DNA of 64,000 nt from an uncultured Dokdonia sp. (GTDB lineage Bacteria; Bacteroidota; Bacteroidia; Flavobacteriales; Flavobacteriaceae), in NCBI RefSeq assembly GCF_947492535.1, contig NZ_CANLNH010000020.1:1-64000 (forward strand), given 5' to 3'. Under the pieces are notes generated by a model that was not told where the DNA came from, did not search any database, and saw only the letters and a list, made by a program, of their open reading frames with translations. Below, in pieces: positions 19,301-28,057 of this stretch (positions within the stretch are counted from its first letter, which is position 1; each line of letters starts with the position of its first letter). A program made the position numbers and the translations under genes.

Positions 19301-21623
19301 CTGTACTACCACTAGCTTCATTGTTTGCAGTAACGTCTGTGGATAGCATAGCTCCAGAGCCATCAAATATGATATTTCCTCCAATAAAACCTGAAAATCC
19401 AGCAACATCATAGCTAACATTTAGGGTAACTGTAGTTGATGCAATACTTACCGTTGGTGTACCGCCGCTAAGCCCCATTTGTATCCCTGCATCTACGGCT
19501 AGATTTGGTGGTGCTGTAAAGCTTACTGCAGGTAAAGGAACGACTTCTATACTCTCTGCTGCGTTGTTAGTACATCCATTAGTATCTGTCACTTCATAGG
19601 TTATTGTATATGTTCCTAATCCAGTTGCTGCTGGGTCAAAACTATAGGTCATCCCGTTACCATCATCTGTTACTCCTGGTCCTGAGTACACTCCGCCAGA
19701 TGGAGTAGCGCCACCTAAACCAGTTTGTACCCCGGCATCTATACATATAGGCGCTGGCGAAACAAATGTTATCATAGGTAAATCAAATACTTCTATAGTG
19801 TCACTAGCGCTATCAGAGCACCCAACTCCATCTATAAAAGTGTAGGTTATGACATGTATTCCAACACCTGCTGTTTGGGGATCAAAACTATAGGTCATCC
19901 CGTTACCATCATCTGTTACTCCTGGTCCTGAGTACACTCCGCCAGATGGAGTAGCACCACCTAAACCAGTTTGTACCCCGGCATCTATACATATAGGCGC
20001 TGGCGAAACAAATGTTATCATAGGTAAATCAAATACTTCTATAGTGTCACTAGCGCTATCAGAGCACCCAACTCCATCTATAAAAGTGTAGGTTATGACA
20101 TGTATTCCAACACCTGCTGTTTGGGGATCAAAACTATAGGTCATTCCATTACCGTCATCAGTAACTCCAGGACCTGAGTATGCTCCGCCTTCTGATAATC
20201 CACCGCTTAGATTAGTTTGTACACCTGCATTTAAGCAAATAGCTGCGGGTGCAGTAAATGTTACTGGAACTTCACAACCAGCTAGTACCGTTAGGACAAC
20301 ATTAGTAGGATTATAATTTACTTCCCATATCAATCCTATAGCTAATGAAGGTAAAGACGTTTGATCGAAAGTTCCTGATAAATTAGCCCCAGTGAGTATG
20401 GTGTACTCATCGCCGATCTGAGGAGTATAACCAAATGGTAATTGAACAAGAAGCCTACCTGCTAATGTAATATCTCCAGTCACATTTACTCGGTCATAGT
20501 CAATACCCGCTTGAGTATTGCCATTAATATCAATAAAAAGAGTAGGGAAAAATTCACTAGACTGTAGGATAAAGTTATCATTAAACGTATAGGTGCCTAT
20601 TAGATTTTCTGGAAGTATACCTCCAGGGCTTACATCTCCTATAGCTGCATTAACAAAATCACTAGTATGTGCTATATTGGTGCCGCGTAGGAATCCATTA
20701 TTGGTATAAACATTATTATTAATTAGAGAGCCATTGTTCGTAAGATCACTGTTGTTAATGAAAGTTGCATTATTGGTAATAGTGCCTGTTGAGGAGTTTG
20801 TAAGTATCCCACCACTGTTTATTGCAAAGGTGAAGTTGTTAATATTAAGGAAACCACTATTAGTTAATGTTCCTCCATTTGATATCGAAAAATTTCTAAT
20901 ACTATTTATGGTGCCATCATTGATAATCGTTCCGCCAGAAAGAATAGTAAAATTGCTATCAGGGTTAGCTATCGTTCCAGTATCGGTATTGGTTAACGTA
21001 CCTAAAAGACCTGCATTAAAAAATGTAATGGAGCCAGAATTGCTAAAGTTTCCTGTTAAGTTAAATCCTAATAGGGTTAATTGCCCGCCAAAATCATTAA
21101 AGATACCGGAATTCATATTCACAAATGGAGAACTACTAGACAAATTCATTTCACCTCCAGTTCTGTTGCGAATAACATTTTGATTGTTAAAATCACCACT
21201 ACCACCACTTGAGAATAAACGATCGTTATTTATAAAACCATTATTGATGAGCATACCAGAATTTATAAAATTGCCGTCATTAAAAATGGTAGAATTGTTC
21301 TGGAGGGTTCCTGTTGAATTAATACGAATATTAAATAAAGGGCTTATAGTTGAAAAAGAAGAGGTGGTATTAATAATAAGTGTCCCATCAATATCTATTC
21401 TTCCTTCAATACTAATACCACCGCTACCATTAGGCACTGTAGCTTGAGAACCTTCCGAAATAATGGCGGTGTCACCATTAGGTATAAACAGTCCAGGATA
21501 CGAAGGACTCCAATTTGCAGTATCTGTCCAGTCACCTGTTCCTGTGTAGGTGTATATAGTTTGTGCCTGTAGCGTATTTGTAATACTGATGATACAAATA
21601 AAAACAAGTAGTATTCTTTTCAT
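14790..21623 (-). CDS. Giant T9SS-secreted multidomain surface protein (DUF285, PKD, HYR)
   Basis: 2277 aa. Signal peptide 1-20 (MKRILLVFICIISITNTLQA). Residues about 25-440 are Asn/Gly-rich beta-helix-like repeats (INNG, LTNSG). About 450-920 hold repeated ~80-residue units of the type ICxxAGVQTGLGG ... YSGPGVTDDGNGMTYSFDP, two of them almost identical (nt 19636-20127). A PKD-like segment near 925-965 (YTVDWGDMSTPD) precedes DUF285 repeats at about 970-1275 (MFxGATAFNQDISxWNVSNV), best known from Mycoplasma and some Bacteroidota surface proteins. HYR-type domains follow near 1314-1480. From about 1765 the C-terminal module and T9SS sorting domain are shared with both neighbours. No enzymatic motif is visible, so adhesion or matrix formation is likely. 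At 6.8 kb it is the longest gene in the window. Confidence 0.92.
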   Translation of the reverse strand: MKRILLVFICIISITNTLQAQTIYTYTGTGDWTDTANWSPSYPGLFIPNGDTAIISEGSQATVPNGSGGISIEGRIDIDGTLIINTTSSFSTISPLFNIRINSTGTLQNNSTIFNDGNFINSGMLINNGFINNDRLFSSGGSGDFNNQNVIRNRTGGEMNLSSSSPFVNMNSGIFNDFGGQLTLLGFNLTGNFSNSGSITFFNAGLLGTLTNTDTGTIANPDSNFTILSGGTIINDGTINSIRNFSISNGGTLTNSGFLNINNFTFAINSGGILTNSSTGTITNNATFINNSDLTNNGSLINNNVYTNNGFLRGTNIAHTSDFVNAAIGDVSPGGILPENLIGTYTFNDNFILQSSEFFPTLFIDINGNTQAGIDYDRVNVTGDITLAGRLLVQLPFGYTPQIGDEYTILTGANLSGTFDQTSLPSLAIGLIWEVNYNPTNVVLTVLAGCEVPVTFTAPAAICLNAGVQTNLSGGLSEGGAYSGPGVTDDGNGMTYSFDPQTAGVGIHVITYTFIDGVGCSDSASDTIEVFDLPMITFVSPAPICIDAGVQTGLGGATPSGGVYSGPGVTDDGNGMTYSFDPQTAGVGIHVITYTFIDGVGCSDSASDTIEVFDLPMITFVSPAPICIDAGVQTGLGGATPSGGVYSGPGVTDDGNGMTYSFDPAATGLGTYTITYEVTDTNGCTNNAAESIEVVPLPAVSFTAPPNLAVDAGIQMGLSGGTPTVSIASTTVTLNVSYDVAGFSGFIGGNIIFDGSGAMLSTDVTANNEASGSTVNLVNAAALGDTITLTFDNGQTPNIVADTAIIGASGTINFISGTDFTVGGDLLDFLSGTGTATTDFVGSRLYTGSGVTMDANGTTYSFDPAVAGLGTHTIAFTFTDDNGCAATASDTIEVFTEMSEFITTWKTDNPGTSNDNQITIPAIGGNYTVDWGDMSTPDTNVSGAITHTYPTTGTYTVTISGTFPTIFFNNGGDREKILTVENWGNPVWNSMARAFHGCTNLVINAPDSPDLSQVTSMAGMFDGATAINQDIGDWDVSNVQNLNGMFRNTSFNQDISNWDVSNVSVFAFMFDGATAFNQDLSAWGTRLGSADDMASMFRGATAFNGAIENWDVTTVTNMVGVFEGTAFNRDINTWNVSNVSNMAFMFSDATAFNQPLDQWATRLGNVTDMTNMFEGATAFNQDISGWNVSNVQLMAGMFSGATSFNMPIGGWGATTASVVNMEFMFNEATSFDQNISSWNVESVSNMTAMFFGVTLSSDNYDSLLTGWSTQTLQNDVEFDAGNSGYCTAEAARQSIIDNFNWDIIDIGTENIPPVISDCPTDIMVPEPTNPTDCGAIATFTTPTATDNCSTATVTQVAGLASGEFFPSGTTVVTFEAVDAAGNVATCSFNVIVANSTPPVAVCQPFTLQLDANGMATLNPEDINGGSTDDCNSINLSVSRTTFGCADVGTPQMVTLTVDDGSGNIDTCTAMVTVEDNIAPTINCQDLTVDLDMSGTITLDPATVLADLATFEVVLVSGNNDSNLPGSSDITVPITEDVTITFDWTYATDDGAEFDPFGYLLNGVFTELTDIAGDEFNQSGTEAVMLSNGDTFGFRAFTLDNTFGPATTTITNFQPSFQGQFATANWTETLTESDGSAVINENLAVFDACGIASITMDQTTFTTADIGSNPVMYTVTDIHGNVNTCNAFVNVFSAGTSCPTTTTYTTAGGWDNGTPNATTRAIIAEDYNTSTVGLGDITACELIINSGATLTVADGNSVSVENNIIINGTLDVANTGSVVQIDENAVTINNGSIAVAKTTPTLDDRNFVAMSSPVTAEARDRVYGNSRAVFSIIPSNFVPFDIDFVEFPEFEFAENFLDDNNDYLLPVTGSTTTPAAGIGQLIFPQPEPNVGDGSYTLTYTQSPMNPGTLNSGTISVPINYNGPATTNNYNLLGNPYASAIDVTAFINANDAVNEVYYWDHISMPSSDLPGFGTSNFSMNDISIRNAMMGIAAVNGGTPPGQFMASGQGFGIKADQAEMVAGTPIVFTNSIRVTGNNDGFRNAETSTDIDKLWLNLTTTAFDEAIAQTGIGFTSDATPSIDKGYDSPRVGTFLSLFTSLASGELLGIQSREAFDTEMEIALGFSTSIEEITPYTISIGNLEGIAIGNASVFIIDHLLNTIVNLNEQSYTFTAQKGIYADRFTMVFQDREVLSADGDSFRESVITLYPNPSQGQVTLAYSGTSTLENAVITDINGKIIKRIDLTNFNQTQTMDLGDLARGMYFMQIISQGNTVTKKLILR
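15027..15040. repeat. Dispersed palindrome in surface gene 2
   Basis: Perfect core, homologous position to 9731-9744 in the shared module. Confidence 0.95.
19636..20127 (-). repeat. In-frame 246-bp tandem duplication
   Basis: Two nearly identical 246-bp units (19636-19881 and 19882-20127) encode the same 82-aa domain twice, followed by a diverged third unit. The period is exactly 82 codons, so the frame is kept. The near-identity points to a recent duplication and could make the repeat number variable. Confidence 0.88.
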
Positions 21624-21649
21624 AACAATAGGGATGTTAGTTTAGGATG

Positions 21650-21716
21650 TAAAAGTAGGCGTAAGCGTTTTCTTTACCTATACGTACCTCCTGCAAAAAT
21701 TACGTAGGGGTACGTA
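21650..21716 (-). promoter_or_regulatory. Control region with three phased TACGTA boxes (surface gene 2)
   Basis: TACGTA at 21681, 21701 and 21711 (spacings 20 and 10 bp) with TACTTTTA (minus strand, 21650-21657) 23 bp downstream. Essentially the same sequence as upstream of surface gene 1. Confidence 0.6.
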
Positions 21717-21838
21717 GTCTTTGAAATTGAATTTGAAATCGAAATTGAAGATGAAAATATGAGATTTCCGCCTTCACGGAAATGAAGAGAGCATAGAATA
21801 TAGATTTTAAAAAGCTATCTAAAAGTATTTAATACGTC

Positions 21839-21859
21839 ATTCTGAATTCATTTCAGAAT
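21839..21859. repeat. REP-like inverted repeat, copy B
   Basis: Same ATTCTGAA / TTCAGAAT hairpin as at 14646-14666. Confidence 0.8.
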
Positions 21860-22054
21860 CTCATCATACTAGTTGTCAAATTTATGTGATCTTGAAATGC
21901 TGAAACAAGTGCAGTACAGGCAAGTTCAATATGACGTATTAATTAACCTCTAATTCTACATTACAAAATGACAACACAAAATAGAGTATTATTCTATTTT
22001 TAGAGTGTTACTCTATTTATGGTTTTGCGAAAAAGGATCACATTATGTTTGTTT

Positions 22055-22096
22055 CTTCGAGCCTGCCTTTGTCGGTAGACAGGCTTAGTCGAGAAG
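22055..22096. repeat. Imperfect inverted repeat with GCCTG/CAGGC core
   Basis: CTTCGA and GCCTGCC on the left face AGACAGGC and TCGAGAAG on the right, an imperfect hairpin of about 42 bases. It resembles short intergenic repeats common in Bacteroidota; I see no transposase. Confidence 0.55.
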
Positions 22097-22121
22097 TTTT
22101 AGGTATGTATTTTTGCGAGCT

Positions 22122-22137
22122 CTCGACTGCGCTCGAG
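22122..22137. repeat. CTCGACTGCGCTCGAG dispersed element, copy 1
   Basis: Short element with 5-bp inverted ends (CTCGA/TCGAG) inside a longer shared stretch (GCGAGCT upstream, GTGACA downstream). It is repeated at 28498-28513. Confidence 0.75.
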
Positions 22138-22206
22138 GTGACAAGATGAGATTCCCTCCCCTATCTGCAGACAGGCAGGTTCGTAGGAACGAAGAGAATA
22201 TAAAAT

Positions 22207-22240
22207 CAAAAAAGACCGAACTTGCGTTCAGCCTTTTTGG
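22207..22240 (-). terminator. Degenerate terminator after surface gene 3
   Basis: AAAAAAGACCGAAC ... GTTCAGCCTTTTT, related to the stems at 9386 and 14691 with similar stem mismatches. Confidence 0.45.
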
Positions 22241-22312
22241 TAAAATGGTATAGCGATACCCAATCCATATTCCATTTTATTCTAAGCTTCCTTAATACTT
22301 TAGGAGTATATC

Positions 22313-23850
22313 ATTATCGTAAAATCAATTTTTTAGTAACCGTATTTCCTTGTGATGTGATCTGCATAAAATACATGCCTTTGGCAAGATCACTTACATC
22401 CATGGTTTGTGATTGATTAAAATTCGTTAGATCAATGCGTTTGATGATTTTTCCGTTGATGTCTGTAATCAGGACGTTTTCAAGAGTTGAGGTTCCAGTA
22501 TATGCGAGTGTAACCTGACCCTGCGATGGATTCGGGTAGAGGGTAATTACGCTTTCGCGAAAGCTTTCTTCGTCTGTATTCAATACGTCACGATCTTGGA
22601 ATACAATCGTAAATCTGTCTGTATGTAGGCCTTTCTGAGCTGTAAACGTATAGGATTGTTCGCTTAGGTTAACAATCGTATTTAACAGATGATCAATAAT
22701 AAAAACGGTTGCATTTTCTATAGCGATTCCTTCAAGGTTTCCAATGCTTATTGTGTATGGCGTTACTTCTTCAATAGAGGTGGAAAAACCAAGGGCAATT
22801 TCCATTTCAGGATCAAAAGCTTCTCTTGCTTGAATGCCTAAAAATTCCCCAGAAGCTAGTGTTGTAAATAACGATAAGAAGGTTCCCACTCGCGGACTAT
22901 CATACCCTTTGTCAATCGCGGGAGTGGCATTAGGTGTAAAGCCAATACCTGTTTGTGCAATGGCTTCGTCAAAAGCCGTAGAGGTCAGATTTAGCCATAA
23001 TTTATCGACTCCTGTTTGGGTTTCAGAATTTCTAAAGCCATCATTATTTCCAGTCACACGGATGCTATTGGTAAATACGACAGGTGTTCCAGCGACCATT
23101 TCTGCTTGATCTGCTTTGATGCCAAATCCTTGTCCAGAGGCCATAAACTGTCCAGGAGGTGTTCCACCATTCACGGCGGCAATTCCCATCATGGCATTAC
23201 GTATAGAAATATCATTCATAGAGAAGTTACTGGTTCCAAAACCAGGAAGATCTGATGTAGGATTGGTAATATGATCCCAATAATACACTTCATTTACAGC
23301 ATCATTGGCATTGATAAATGCTGTGACATCTATCGCCGAAGCATATGGATTTCCTAATAGATTATAGTTGTTTGTTGTTGCAGGGCCATTGTAATTAATC
23401 GGCACCGATATGGTTCCTGAGTTTAAGGTTCCAGGATTGGAAGGATTTTGTATGTAGGTAAGGGTATACGCGCCATCTCCTACATTCGGCTCTGGTTGTG
23501 GGAATATGAGTTGTCCGATACCTGCTGCGGGTGTTGCAGTGCTTCCAGTGACAGGTAATAGATAATCATTATTATCATCGAGGAAATTTTCTGCAAACTC
23601 AAACTCTGGAAACACCATAAAGTCAATTACAAAAGGCACAAAGTTACTTGGGATGATGCTAAAAACCGCTCTCGAATTTCCATAGACTCGATCTCTAGCT
23701 TCAGCAGTCACTGGACTACTCATGGTTACAAAATTACGATCATCTAGGGTTGGGGTTGTTTTCGCGACAGCGATAGATCCATTATTAATAGTCATAGCAT
23801 CTTCTTGAACTTGAACAATACTTCCCTCATTAGAAACATCAAGTGTTCCG
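22313..23850 (-). repeat. Shared surface-protein 3' module, copy 3
   Basis: About 1.5 kb matching 9486-11030 and 14783-16325. It begins at the stop codon region and includes the palindrome copy at 22551-22564. Confidence 0.85.
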
Positions 23851-26800
23851 TTTATGGTAATGTTATTTTCTACGCTTACAGAATTGCCATCAGTAATGAT
23901 AAGCGTAGCTCCAGCATTAATGATTAGTTCACAGGCGGTGATGTCTCCAAGACCTATGGTTGACGTGTTATAATCATTGGCAATAATGGCAGTCATGGTT
24001 GCATCAGGAATACCATTGTTCCATCCCATGGCAGTATAGGTGGTGGTACCCCCTGCACAAAGGGGTAGTACATTTTTATACCAAATTATGTGTTGATCGA
24101 TTACATCTATATCCCCATCACCATCGAGATCTCCAGTAGTAAATGAGTTATTAAACGAACTAGGTAAACCGGCTGTTACAATGTTGGGTTGTCGAGTAAA
24201 AATTCCAGCACCATTATTTTTATGCCAGGCAATACTGCTCTCAAAAGTTGAAAGTGATCGTGATATTATATCCAGATACCCATCGCCATCAAGATCTGCG
24301 GTAGCGGTATCAGTAATATCATCAGGAGTCGAGGTATTATTAGATTGTTGAGTAAACGTGCCAGATCCATCATTTTTATACCAAATTAGCTCGCCATTGG
24401 CAAAAGAATTGCTAGAAAACACATCTAAATCTCCATCATTATCAAGATCTGCTGTATTTACAGTAACCGTATTTATTGTAGAAGTTGTAATATTTTGTGA
24501 AGCACCAAAATTTCCAATGCCATCATTTTCATACCAATTAACCTTACCTTCTGTAGCCAAAGCTGCAAGTACATCGATATCTCCATCGCCATCAAGGTCT
24601 CCAATAGTAAGATCAGAAAAACCAGTTGCATTTGAACTAATGTCTGGTTGTGATGTGAAATTTCCTGAACCACCATTTTTAAACCAAGTAATACGGCTGC
24701 TTTGAAATGATGATGACGTTGTTATGACATCTATATCTCCATCGCCATCAAGGTCTGCGGTTAAAATATTATCAGCAAAACTTATATCAGAGTTAATATT
24801 TGGTTGTTGTGTAAAATTTCCAACACCATCATTTTTAAACCAGATAATACGACTGTCTGATATTGAGTTTACTAAGATATCTAAATTGGCATCTCCATCA
24901 AGATCCCCAAATGTAACTTCAGAAATGAATTGTGCGTTCGAACTAATATTTGGTTGTTGTGTAAAATTTCCTGTACCATCATTTTTGTGCCAGAAAAGAC
25001 GGCTATCAGAAGAACAAGAAACAACGTCCAAATCGCCATCGTTATCTATATCTGCGATATTAATTCTTACAGTTGCAAGTGCATCTGTTACTATCAAATT
25101 ATGACCAATTATAGGAAAAGTACCTGGGCTATTTGGGTTTGCAGCGGCTGTATATTGATAGGTAAAAGGTTTTCTAAGTGATTCTTGTACAGTATTTAAA
25201 ATACCAGTAGTTAAAGTAGTTGTGATCGTCTCGCCAGGAAAGAAATCGCGATTTGGGTCTATGTTTGCTCCGGCTCCGGTAACTATAGGATTAGAAAAAG
25301 TAAGCGGCACTCCATAATTTCCTGAAATTTTTATAGAAGAATTAGTTATTGAAGTAGGATCAATATTTTGATTAAATGTAAGAGCAATATCTGTACTATT
25401 ATTTACATTAAGCGCGTTAATGTCTGGTAATGAGGTAGCTAATCTTAATGCGGGTATTATTTCTAATATGACACTGGTAGGAGTGTAGTTAATTTGCCAA
25501 TCTTCATTAATTAAATCAGGAAATAATGCATCATCAAAAGTTCCAGAGACTGCATTTCCAGTTATTATGGTAAAGGTTTCGCCTACCTGCGGTTCATATC
25601 CAGTAGGTAAACTTACAGTAAGTGTCCCTGCCAGTAAGACAGACTCTGCAACAAGTATTTGATCATAATCTGTTCCTGGTATAGAAGCACCTTGAATTTC
25701 AATATTTAGATTTGCCGTATTTTGGTGCGTATACGCATTTGTGAAAGAATAAATACCTGGAGAATTACCCGGAGATAAAGTGCTCGCATTAACAAAGTTG
25801 CCTTCATGCGATGCATTTGTACCCGTAAGTGTCCCATTGTTAATAAGCATGCCGTTATCTTGCGCGATAAAATTATTTCCGTTCGATAGTATACCTGTAG
25901 TTGTATTTGTTACGCTACTATTTGTTCTTGTGATCAATTCTCCACTACCTGTAATAATAATTGAAGCTTGGTTGGTGATCGTTGAAAAATTACTTAATTC
26001 TCCTCCAGAGCTTATGTTGATCATAGCTTGATTAATCACATTACCACCTGAAAAATTACTTAATTCTCCTCCAAAACCTAAATCAATCATTCCTTGATTA
26101 GTGAGATTTCCTTCAGGAAGATTGCTAAGTATACCTCCAGACCCATTATTAATTGCAAATTCAATAGCTCCCAGATTCATAAAAGAGCCAGAGTTATTTA
26201 TAATTGAATTGCTGCCATTAATTAATATAGAACCATTGTTTGTAACCGTAGCCATATTGTTATTAAACGCGTCCCCTCTATTATCGAATTCTCCACTATT
26301 GTTGAGCGTCAATATGCCATTTAATTGATAATGACCATCACCTTTATTTCTAAACTCTCCATTATCAATAGTTAATGTACTTCCCGCATTATTAGTAAAT
26401 GCGCCATCATTTATTAATAGTCCAAAATTTACATTGGCAGATCCTGTAATAGTTACTTGACCCCCAGGATTATTATTAAAAACAGATGCAACATCGGAGA
26501 CATTTAACGAGCCTTCTATAGAAACTGTACCTGTATTGGATAAGGTAGCAGTGGGAAGCGATAATGCTGCTCCAGATTGAACCGTAAGTGATCCTGTATT
26601 ATTTATTAATGATGTACCTGTGACCCTGCTTACTATGCCATTGGTTAACACTGTAAATGTGCCTTCATTATTAAATGTGCCATTATTGTTCATAAATTGG
26701 CTACTCATATTTGCTGTATTCGTAATCGTTCCACTATTGATAAAGAAAAATGAATTTGTAAATGTGGCATTATTGGTAATAGTGCCTGTCGTATTTATAG

Positions 26801-27962
26801 TAGCAGAGATAGCAGGTGTAGCTGGACTATTTACATTAGTAAATGTTCCAGCATTATTTGTAATCCCACCACCAGCATTAATAAGTTGCCCATTATTCAC
26901 GAATGTTCCTGTGTTAACAATTGAGGAAGTAATATCATTATTTAATGTGCCGAAGCCACTGTTTGTAAATGCACCACTATTTTGTATACTTCCTCCTGTA
27001 TTTTGTATTGTAGCATTATTATTGAGTGTTCCATTATTGATAATGCTAAAAGTAGAATTTAATTGACTATTGTTTGTTAGCGATGCATTGTTAATAGTTA
27101 GGGTGCCATTATTATTAAGTGTAGCATCATTTGTAAAAGAAACTAGGGCGTTTAAAAAACGTTGTATCGAGATAGTTCCTCCTGACTGATTCGTAATTGT
27201 TCCAAGATTAGTAGCTGCCGTAAAATCTTCAGAACTATTAAATTCACTTCTAATAGTAATAGTACCTGCATTTACTATGGTACCTCCAGCTAAATTGTCA
27301 AGATTCCCAATCCCATCATTAGGCCTATTTGCATCTATCAATGCAGGGTTTATCGTTAGATTACCAGCCCCATTGGTTATTGATCCGTTGTTGGTAAGTG
27401 AGTGAAGACCTTCTATTATGCCAGTATTTTCTATAGTTCCTTCATTGGTGATGTCTATATTTAGTCTACGTCTCAAAGTACCGTTGAGATTTCTAAAAAC
27501 ACCTGTTAAAGTATTATTAAATTCTCTTTGTCTCGCTGTTATTATTGGAGCATCTATTAAGCCACTATTTATAAAAGTTCCATTATTAGTAATGACATCT
27601 TTGTTAAATACAGAGGTGTCCTGATTTACATAAACCAGAAAGCCTCCAGAATTTATGGTTATGTTTCCATTATTGATAATAGTAATTACATCAGGATTTC
27701 CTGATCCTGATATATTTAAAACACCTTCAAGTTGTATGGTTCCATTATTAGTGAAATTAGAAGTTATTAGAGATACACTACGACCTGCAGGAATAATAAC
27801 AGTTGCATTACTATTTACATTGAACCCAGGAGAAACACCTCCTTCCCAAGAAGAACCCTGTGACCAAAAACCACCTTCAACAGATGCTGTAAAAGTTTGT
27901 TGTGCAGTAAGTATAGGAGTAATTGAAACTATAACAATTATAAATAAGAGTAACTGTTTCAT
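22314..27962 (-). CDS. Giant T9SS-secreted adhesin-like protein with FG-GAP/VCBS repeats
   Basis: 1882 aa. Signal peptide 1-20 (ending PILTAQ). Residues about 25-770 are Asn/Gly/Thr-rich short repeats (TNNGTFxNxG), a pattern expected of a right-handed beta-helix. About 845-950 resembles an SbsA-type Ig-like domain (LNVNNSTDIALTFNQNIDP). About 967-1294 contains FG-GAP/VCBS repeats with Ca2+-binding DLDGDGDIDV loops (at least six visible), likely a seven-bladed propeller. From about 1385 the module shared with the two neighbouring surface proteins begins, ending in a T9SS type A sorting domain. Its 5' control region differs most from the other two but keeps the TACGTA boxes. Function: probably adhesion. 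Confidence 0.92.
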   Translation of the reverse strand: MKQLLLFIIVIVSITPILTAQQTFTASVEGGFWSQGSSWEGGVSPGFNVNSNATVIIPAGRSVSLITSNFTNNGTIQLEGVLNISGSGNPDVITIINNGNITINSGGFLVYVNQDTSVFNKDVITNNGTFINSGLIDAPIITARQREFNNTLTGVFRNLNGTLRRRLNIDITNEGTIENTGIIEGLHSLTNNGSITNGAGNLTINPALIDANRPNDGIGNLDNLAGGTIVNAGTITIRSEFNSSEDFTAATNLGTITNQSGGTISIQRFLNALVSFTNDATLNNNGTLTINNASLTNNSQLNSTFSIINNGTLNNNATIQNTGGSIQNSGAFTNSGFGTLNNDITSSIVNTGTFVNNGQLINAGGGITNNAGTFTNVNSPATPAISATINTTGTITNNATFTNSFFFINSGTITNTANMSSQFMNNNGTFNNEGTFTVLTNGIVSRVTGTSLINNTGSLTVQSGAALSLPTATLSNTGTVSIEGSLNVSDVASVFNNNPGGQVTITGSANVNFGLLINDGAFTNNAGSTLTIDNGEFRNKGDGHYQLNGILTLNNSGEFDNRGDAFNNNMATVTNNGSILINGSNSIINNSGSFMNLGAIEFAINNGSGGILSNLPEGNLTNQGMIDLGFGGELSNFSGGNVINQAMINISSGGELSNFSTITNQASIIITGSGELITRTNSSVTNTTTGILSNGNNFIAQDNGMLINNGTLTGTNASHEGNFVNASTLSPGNSPGIYSFTNAYTHQNTANLNIEIQGASIPGTDYDQILVAESVLLAGTLTVSLPTGYEPQVGETFTIITGNAVSGTFDDALFPDLINEDWQINYTPTSVILEIIPALRLATSLPDINALNVNNSTDIALTFNQNIDPTSITNSSIKISGNYGVPLTFSNPIVTGAGANIDPNRDFFPGETITTTLTTGILNTVQESLRKPFTYQYTAAANPNSPGTFPIIGHNLIVTDALATVRINIADIDNDGDLDVVSCSSDSRLFWHKNDGTGNFTQQPNISSNAQFISEVTFGDLDGDANLDILVNSISDSRIIWFKNDGVGNFTQQPNINSDISFADNILTADLDGDGDIDVITTSSSFQSSRITWFKNGGSGNFTSQPDISSNATGFSDLTIGDLDGDGDIDVLAALATEGKVNWYENDGIGNFGASQNITTSTINTVTVNTADLDNDGDLDVFSSNSFANGELIWYKNDGSGTFTQQSNNTSTPDDITDTATADLDGDGYLDIISRSLSTFESSIAWHKNNGAGIFTRQPNIVTAGLPSSFNNSFTTGDLDGDGDIDVIDQHIIWYKNVLPLCAGGTTTYTAMGWNNGIPDATMTAIIANDYNTSTIGLGDITACELIINAGATLIITDGNSVSVENNITINGTLDVSNEGSIVQVQEDAMTINNGSIAVAKTTPTLDDRNFVTMSSPVTAEARDRVYGNSRAVFSIIPSNFVPFVIDFMVFPEFEFAENFLDDNNDYLLPVTGSTATPAAGIGQLIFPQPEPNVGDGAYTLTYIQNPSNPGTLNSGTISVPINYNGPATTNNYNLLGNPYASAIDVTAFINANDAVNEVYYWDHITNPTSDLPGFGTSNFSMNDISIRNAMMGIAAVNGGTPPGQFMASGQGFGIKADQAEMVAGTPVVFTNSIRVTGNNDGFRNSETQTGVDKLWLNLTSTAFDEAIAQTGIGFTPNATPAIDKGYDSPRVGTFLSLFTTLASGEFLGIQAREAFDPEMEIALGFSTSIEEVTPYTISIGNLEGIAIENATVFIIDHLLNTIVNLSEQSYTFTAQKGLHTDRFTIVFQDRDVLNTDEESFRESVITLYPNPSQGQVTLAYTGTSTLENVLITDINGKIIKRIDLTNFNQSQTMDVSDLAKGMYFMQITSQGNTVTKKLILR
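22551..22564. repeat. Dispersed palindrome in surface gene 3
   Basis: Perfect core, homologous position to 9731-9744 in the shared module. Confidence 0.95.
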
Positions 27963-27988
27963 GATTTAGGGAATTATCAGTTTGATTG

Positions 27989-28057
27989 TAAAAATACAAT
28001 AAAATTGATTCATCAATAAATACGTACCTCTTGCAAAAACTACGTAGGGCGTACGTA
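27989..28057 (-). promoter_or_regulatory. Control region with three phased TACGTA boxes (surface gene 3)
   Basis: TACGTA at 28021, 28041 and 28052 (spacings 20 and 11 bp), with a possible -7 (TATTTTTA, minus strand, 27989-27996) 24 bp downstream. Sequence around the boxes is conserved with surface genes 1 and 2 (TTTTTGCAAGAGGTACGTA) while the rest has diverged, which points to selection on the boxes. Confidence 0.6.

Larger units (their letters stand above)
21624..22313. other. Intergenic repeat-rich region between surface genes 2 and 3
   Basis: 690 bases, no credible gene. Bases 21624-21888 copy the upstream region of surface gene 1, including TACGTA boxes. Then come a REP-like repeat (21839-21859), an ACTCTATTTTT-type stretch (about 21978-22030) repeated at about 28342-28395, an inverted repeat at 22055-22096, a CTCGACTGCGCTCGAG element (22122-22137, repeated at 28498-28513), a second GACAGGCAGG-type fragment near 22170, and a weak terminator (22207-22240). 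It looks like a collecting site for short dispersed repeats. Confidence 0.8.
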
